Source: an uncultured Bacteroidales bacterium (lineage in GTDB: Bacteria; Bacteroidota; Bacteroidia; Bacteroidales; UBA932). Taken from it: a stretch of DNA of 64,000 bases. Location of the stretch: the NCBI GenBank assembly GCA_900544815.1, contig UQWT01000002.1, forward strand, positions 1 through 64,000. Reading direction: 5' to 3'. Position 1 is the first letter of the stretch. The number at the start of each line of letters is the position of its first letter. Below the pieces are notes generated by a model. That model was not told where the DNA came from. It saw nothing but the letters and a program-made list of their open reading frames with translations, and did not search any database. Below, piece after piece: positions 60,742-64,000 of this stretch. Made by a program: the position numbers and the translations under genes.

Positions 60742-62844
60742 ATGAAAAAACAACTATTGACGTTATGTATTGCAGGGTGCATGGTTGCATCATGCGGAGA
60801 AAAAAAAGTGGAGAACCCGCTTTTAGCGGAGTGGAATACCCCTTTTGAAATACCACCTTTCGAGAGTGTAAAGGCTGAACATTACATGCCTGCATTCAAG
60901 GCGGCCATGGAGGCCGAAATAAAGGAGATAGACGATATCGTAAACAACCCGGCAGAACCGGATTTTGAGAACACTATTGTAGCTTACAATAATACCGGAG
61001 AATTGCTATCAAAGGTATCAGCAGTGTTTGGTAGCGTGAGTGGTGTTGCTTCAAATGATGAGATCATTGCCATTGCAACGGAGCTTTCACCTTTAAGAAG
61101 TGCTCATAGTAGTGAAATATCTTTGAATGACAAATTGTTCCAAAGAATAAAAGTTGTTTATGACAAGAGGGAGACCCTTGGCTTGGACTCTATACAGATG
61201 AGACTTGTTGAGGAGACTTACGAGGGCTTTGAGAGAAGTGGTGCAAATCTGCCTGCAGACAAGAAAGAGGAGCTTAAGAAACTGAATGCAGAGATATCTG
61301 CCCTCCAACTGAAATTCGGACAAAACCTTTTGAAAGAGACAGCTGCTTTTAAGCTTGTAATTGAGGATAAGGAGGATTTGTCGGGATTAACAGAAGATCA
61401 GATAGCCGAGGCTGCTTCGAGAGCGGAGAAAGCCGGTATGGCAGGCAAATGGATTTTTGGTTTGGACAATCCAAGTATAATGCCTTTCCTTGCAAATTCA
61501 GACAAGCCTGAACTAAGAGAGAAGATGTTGAATGCATATCTTAACAGGTGTAACAATAATAATGAGCAGGATAACAAGCAGGTTATTAAAGATTTGATCT
61601 CTTTGAGACTTAAAAAGGCCCAACTTATGGGATATGAAGACGCTGCTGCCTTTATTCTTGTAAAGAGAATGGCACAGAATTCTGCTGCTGTGTACGAGTT
61701 GTTGGATCAGATATGGAAACCTGCTATTGCTACTGCAAAGAGGGAGAGGGATGAGATGATAAAGATTATGAGGAGTGAGGGTAATAACGGTGAGTTCAAG
61801 GCGTCTGATTGGAGATATTACGAGCAGAAAGTAAAGAAAGCAAAATATGATATTTCGGAAGAGCAACTTGCACCTTATTTTGAGATAAACAATGTAAGAG
61901 AGGGTATATTCTATGTTGCAAACAGACTTTACGGAATGTCATTTAAGAAATTGGAGAGTGTTCCGCTTCCAAGTAGCGAGGCTGTTGCGTATGAGGTTTT
62001 GGACTCAGATAGCTCTCATCTTGGTGTTGTTTTCTTTGATATGTTTGCAAGACCGGGCCAAAAGAGAGGCGGCGCATGGTGTGGTGGTTTTAGAGGACAG
62101 AGTTATAAAGATGGAAAACGTGTTGCTCCGCTTGTAACAATTGTTGGTAATTTTACCCGTCCGGTAGGTGACAAACCGGCTTTGCTTACAACTGACGAGG
62201 TTGAGACATTCTTCCATGAGTTTGGTCATGGTATTGCATCTTTGGTTAGCGATGTCAAATATAAAGGATTGGGCGGTTATCCAAGAGACTTTGTAGAATT
62301 GCCTTCTCAGATTAACGAACATTGGGCGTTTGAGCCTGAGGTTCTTAAGGTTTATGCAAAACATTACCGGACAGGAGAGGTGATTCCTCAGGAGTTGGTA
62401 GACAAGGTTATTGCATCTGGAAAATATGGACAGGGTTTTGCCACTGTTGAATATTTAGCTGCATCATATCTCGATATGGATTTCCACACTTTGAAAGAGA
62501 TCCCTGCAGACCTCGATGTTATGAAATTTGAGGAGAAGGTTCTTGGAGACAGAGGTATTTTGGAGCAGATACCATCTAGATATAGAAGCCCGTATTTCAA
62601 TCATACATTTGGTGGTGGTTATACAGCCGGTTATTACAGCTACATATGGGCAGAGGTGTTGGATGCCGATGCATATCAGGCTTTTGTTGAGACAGGTGAT
62701 ATATTTAACCCTGAAGTTGCAAAGAGATTCCGTTGCGAAGTCCTTTCAAGGGGAAATGAGGCAGATGCAATGCAATTATACATCAACTTCAGAGGAAAGA
62801 AGCCAGGTATTGAGCCGTTGCTTAAAAATAGAGGTTTAAATTAA
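60742..62844 (+). CDS. M3 family metallopeptidase lipoprotein (Dcp-like)
   Basis: A 700-residue zinc peptidase. The lipobox VASCG places Cys18 as the lipidated residue, so it is anchored to a membrane outside the cytoplasm. The zinc site FFHEFGHGIASL lies near residue 492 (HExxH with His492 and His496), with the distal Glu in YPRDFVELPSQINEHWAFEP. Other family parts: VFFDMFARPGQKRGGAWCGG and YFNHTFGGGYTAGYYSYIWA. Dcp removes C-terminal dipeptides. Together with the DPP11-like enzyme it points to peptide use. Confidence 0.93.
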   Translation: MKKQLLTLCIAGCMVASCGEKKVENPLLAEWNTPFEIPPFESVKAEHYMPAFKAAMEAEIKEIDDIVNNPAEPDFENTIVAYNNTGELLSKVSAVFGSVSGVASNDEIIAIATELSPLRSAHSSEISLNDKLFQRIKVVYDKRETLGLDSIQMRLVEETYEGFERSGANLPADKKEELKKLNAEISALQLKFGQNLLKETAAFKLVIEDKEDLSGLTEDQIAEAASRAEKAGMAGKWIFGLDNPSIMPFLANSDKPELREKMLNAYLNRCNNNNEQDNKQVIKDLISLRLKKAQLMGYEDAAAFILVKRMAQNSAAVYELLDQIWKPAIATAKRERDEMIKIMRSEGNNGEFKASDWRYYEQKVKKAKYDISEEQLAPYFEINNVREGIFYVANRLYGMSFKKLESVPLPSSEAVAYEVLDSDSSHLGVVFFDMFARPGQKRGGAWCGGFRGQSYKDGKRVAPLVTIVGNFTRPVGDKPALLTTDEVETFFHEFGHGIASLVSDVKYKGLGGYPRDFVELPSQINEHWAFEPEVLKVYAKHYRTGEVIPQELVDKVIASGKYGQGFATVEYLAASYLDMDFHTLKEIPADLDVMKFEEKVLGDRGILEQIPSRYRSPYFNHTFGGGYTAGYYSYIWAEVLDADAYQAFVETGDIFNPEVAKRFRCEVLSRGNEADAMQLYINFRGKKPGIEPLLKNRGLN

Positions 62845-62872
62845 GAAACGTTTTTGTAATTTTTTGTTTTTT

Positions 62873-62912
62873 GATGGTGGCTGATTATATTTTGGTCACC
62901 ATCTTTTTTGTG
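62873..62912 (+). terminator. Terminator after the M3 peptidase gene
   Basis: GATGGTGGC pairs with GTCACCATC (ending 62903, one mismatch) and is followed by TTTTTTG. Confidence 0.7.
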
Positions 62913-62936
62913 TAGTATTTATTGTGTACCTTTGGA

Positions 62937-62944
62937 AGTTCTAA
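62937..62944 (+). promoter_or_regulatory. Promoter -7 element of the symporter gene
   Basis: TACCTTTG matches TAnnTTTG and ends 12 bases before the ATG at 62957. Confidence 0.5.
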
Positions 62945-62956
62945 ACTTTTAATTTG

Positions 62957-64000
62957 ATGACTGATTTTTGGAGTTCTATTGAGCATTTCATTACAGTTGT
63001 AAGTGATGCTGTGTGCGGGTATCCGCTTTTTTTGGTCTTAATTGGGGGAGGTTTGTTTTTCCTAATTTATTCCGGTTTTGTTCCATTCAGATATTTGGGA
63101 CGGTCTATTAAGTCGTTGAGAAAAACGGATGATTCGCAACCGGGGCAGATTTCATCGTTTGAGGCACTTATGTCTGCAATAGCTGCAACTGTTGGTATGG
63201 GTAATATTGCCGGTGTTGCAATAGCCCTTACAATGGGTGGCCCGGGGGCTATCTTCTGGATGTGGGTTAGTGCGTGTGTTGGTATGGCTACAAAATTTTT
63301 TGAAGGTACATTATCTATCATGTATAGAGGCAAAGATACAAATGGAGAGATTCAAGGAGGCCCTATGTATATGATAACATCTGCTTTCGGCCCCAAGTGG
63401 AGACCTGTTGCTGTCTTTTTCTCAATATCGGCACTAATAGGAACGTTGTGTGTAATGCAGGCAAATCAGCTTACTGAGGCTATAACCACTGTATTTACCA
63501 CACCTGCAGGTATTGAGAATACTGTAGGACTGAGGGCTTTGATAGGTGTAGGTATATGTGTTATTGTGGCGTTTGTAGTACTTGGCGGTATACAAAGAAT
63601 TGCCAAACTTTCAACAAAATTGGTTCCGGCTATGGTGATCATGTACTTCCTGCTTGTAGGTTATATTATTGTGACAAATATAACAGAAGTCTCAAGAGTG
63701 TTTGAAGATATTATTAAAGGTGCTTTTAATTTTAAGGCCGGCCTTGGAGGTTTTATAGGGGTTGCGATAATAGGAGCAAGAAGGGCAGCTCTTGTAAATG
63801 AAGCCGGAGTTGGAACTGCCTCTATGATGCATGGTGCTTCAAAAAACAACGAGCCGGCGAGAGAGGGGCTTGTAGCTATGATAGGCCCTGCAATAGACAG
63901 TGGGCTTATATGTACTTTAACAGCATTGGCAATTCTGCTAAAAGGTGATTACCATGTAGAGGGTATAAAGGGGCTTGAAATTGCTCTTAAATCATTTGAG
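62957..64000 (+). CDS. Sodium:alanine symporter family protein (partial, 3' end outside window)
   Basis: The first 348 codons of an AGCS transporter; no stop before the window end. The start is ATG 62957 (MTDFWSSIEHFITVVSDAVC). Hallmarks: YSGFVPFRYLGRSIKSLRK, SSFEALMSAIAATVGMGNIA (Na+/substrate site), GGPGAIFWMWVSACVGMATK, QGGPMYMI, GLGGFIGVAIIGARRAALVN and GTASMMHGASKNNEPAREGL. The family imports alanine or glycine with Na+ through the inner membrane. Confidence 0.93.
   Translation, partial: MTDFWSSIEHFITVVSDAVCGYPLFLVLIGGGLFFLIYSGFVPFRYLGRSIKSLRKTDDSQPGQISSFEALMSAIAATVGMGNIAGVAIALTMGGPGAIFWMWVSACVGMATKFFEGTLSIMYRGKDTNGEIQGGPMYMITSAFGPKWRPVAVFFSISALIGTLCVMQANQLTEAITTVFTTPAGIENTVGLRALIGVGICVIVAFVVLGGIQRIAKLSTKLVPAMVIMYFLLVGYIIVTNITEVSRVFEDIIKGAFNFKAGLGGFIGVAIIGARRAALVNEAGVGTASMMHGASKNNEPAREGLVAMIGPAIDSGLICTLTALAILLKGDYHVEGIKGLEIALKSFE

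Noticed and set aside
4219..64000. The dispersed 11-mer as a KOPS- or Chi-like polar signal
   Set aside because: Exact copies split 7 to 4 between strands within a single stretch, without the strong polarity such signals show; kept only as an open alternative.

Overview
The window looks like chromosomal DNA of a strictly or largely anaerobic Bacteroidales bacterium (phylum Bacteroidota) of roughly 40% GC by eye. The evidence is many TAnnTTTG -7 promoter elements, a short primary sigma factor, the dnaN-exonuclease and PhoH/PurL gene types, DUF4468 and DUF3575 proteins, an S46 dipeptidyl-peptidase, cytochrome bd, an OxyR-controlled CoA-disulfide reductase, and an acetate kinase / phosphotransbutyrylase / butyrate kinase set. 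There is no rRNA, so the family cannot be fixed. Three tRNA genes are present (two tandem Val-UAC and one Lys-UUU).

Layout. 0-6 kb: end of an unknown gene, oxyR, a four-domain CoA-disulfide reductase/sulfurtransferase with the remnant of a thioredoxin gene in front of it, two tRNA-Val, folC. 6-14 kb: an exported CMD protein, a CNNM/CorC-type transporter, purL, phoH. 14-21 kb: accessory region with a repeat-built gene fusion, tandem repeats, an IS4-like transposase remnant, a truncated DUF4143 ATPase, a long hairpin leader, and a more GC-rich two-gene unit (Sel1 protein and outer-membrane barrel). 21-28 kb: nucleotide-sugar cluster with the full dTDP-rhamnose set (rmlA, C, D, B) and part of the UDP-2,3-diamino-uronate pathway (wlbA, wbpA-type dehydrogenase, wlbB). 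28-33 kb: barrel protein, a truncated DNA-binding gene, EamA transporter, ArnT-like glycosyltransferase, EFR1-type ferredoxin. 33-40 kb: cydAB, an atoE gene broken by one amber codon, ogt, tRNA-Lys, a GNAT-like gene. 40-51 kb: clpC, gyrA, TPR protein, AI-2E family transporter, a DPP11-like peptidase, an RRM protein, a small ComEC. 51-57 kb: lipid kinase, ackA-ptb-buk, a flavoprotein. 57-64 kb: the dnaN operon, divergent rpoD, an M3 peptidase lipoprotein, and the start of a Na+/alanine symporter.

Two window-wide sequence signals are not explained by the genes. (1) The 11-mer TTGTCGGGAAG occurs 11 times exactly, on both strands, in genes and between genes, and four more times with A at position 3; chance predicts about 0.02 exact copies. 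It resembles an uptake-sequence-like or other genome-wide signal. (2) A composite low-complexity repeat, made of GCCAAN hexamers and TATAGAG-type words, fills six intergenic spaces and has entered at least two genes: it forms the linker that joins a secreted DUF4468 protein to a flavin reductase, and it inserted Gly-Val tracts twice into an EFR1 ferredoxin.

Several genes are decaying (thioredoxin, atoE, DUF4143 ATPase, IS4-like transposase, a RhuM-like gene), so the accessory stretches have been losing and rearranging genes. The butyrate genes together with a broken short-chain fatty acid transporter suggest butyrate formation without, or with altered, AtoE transport.
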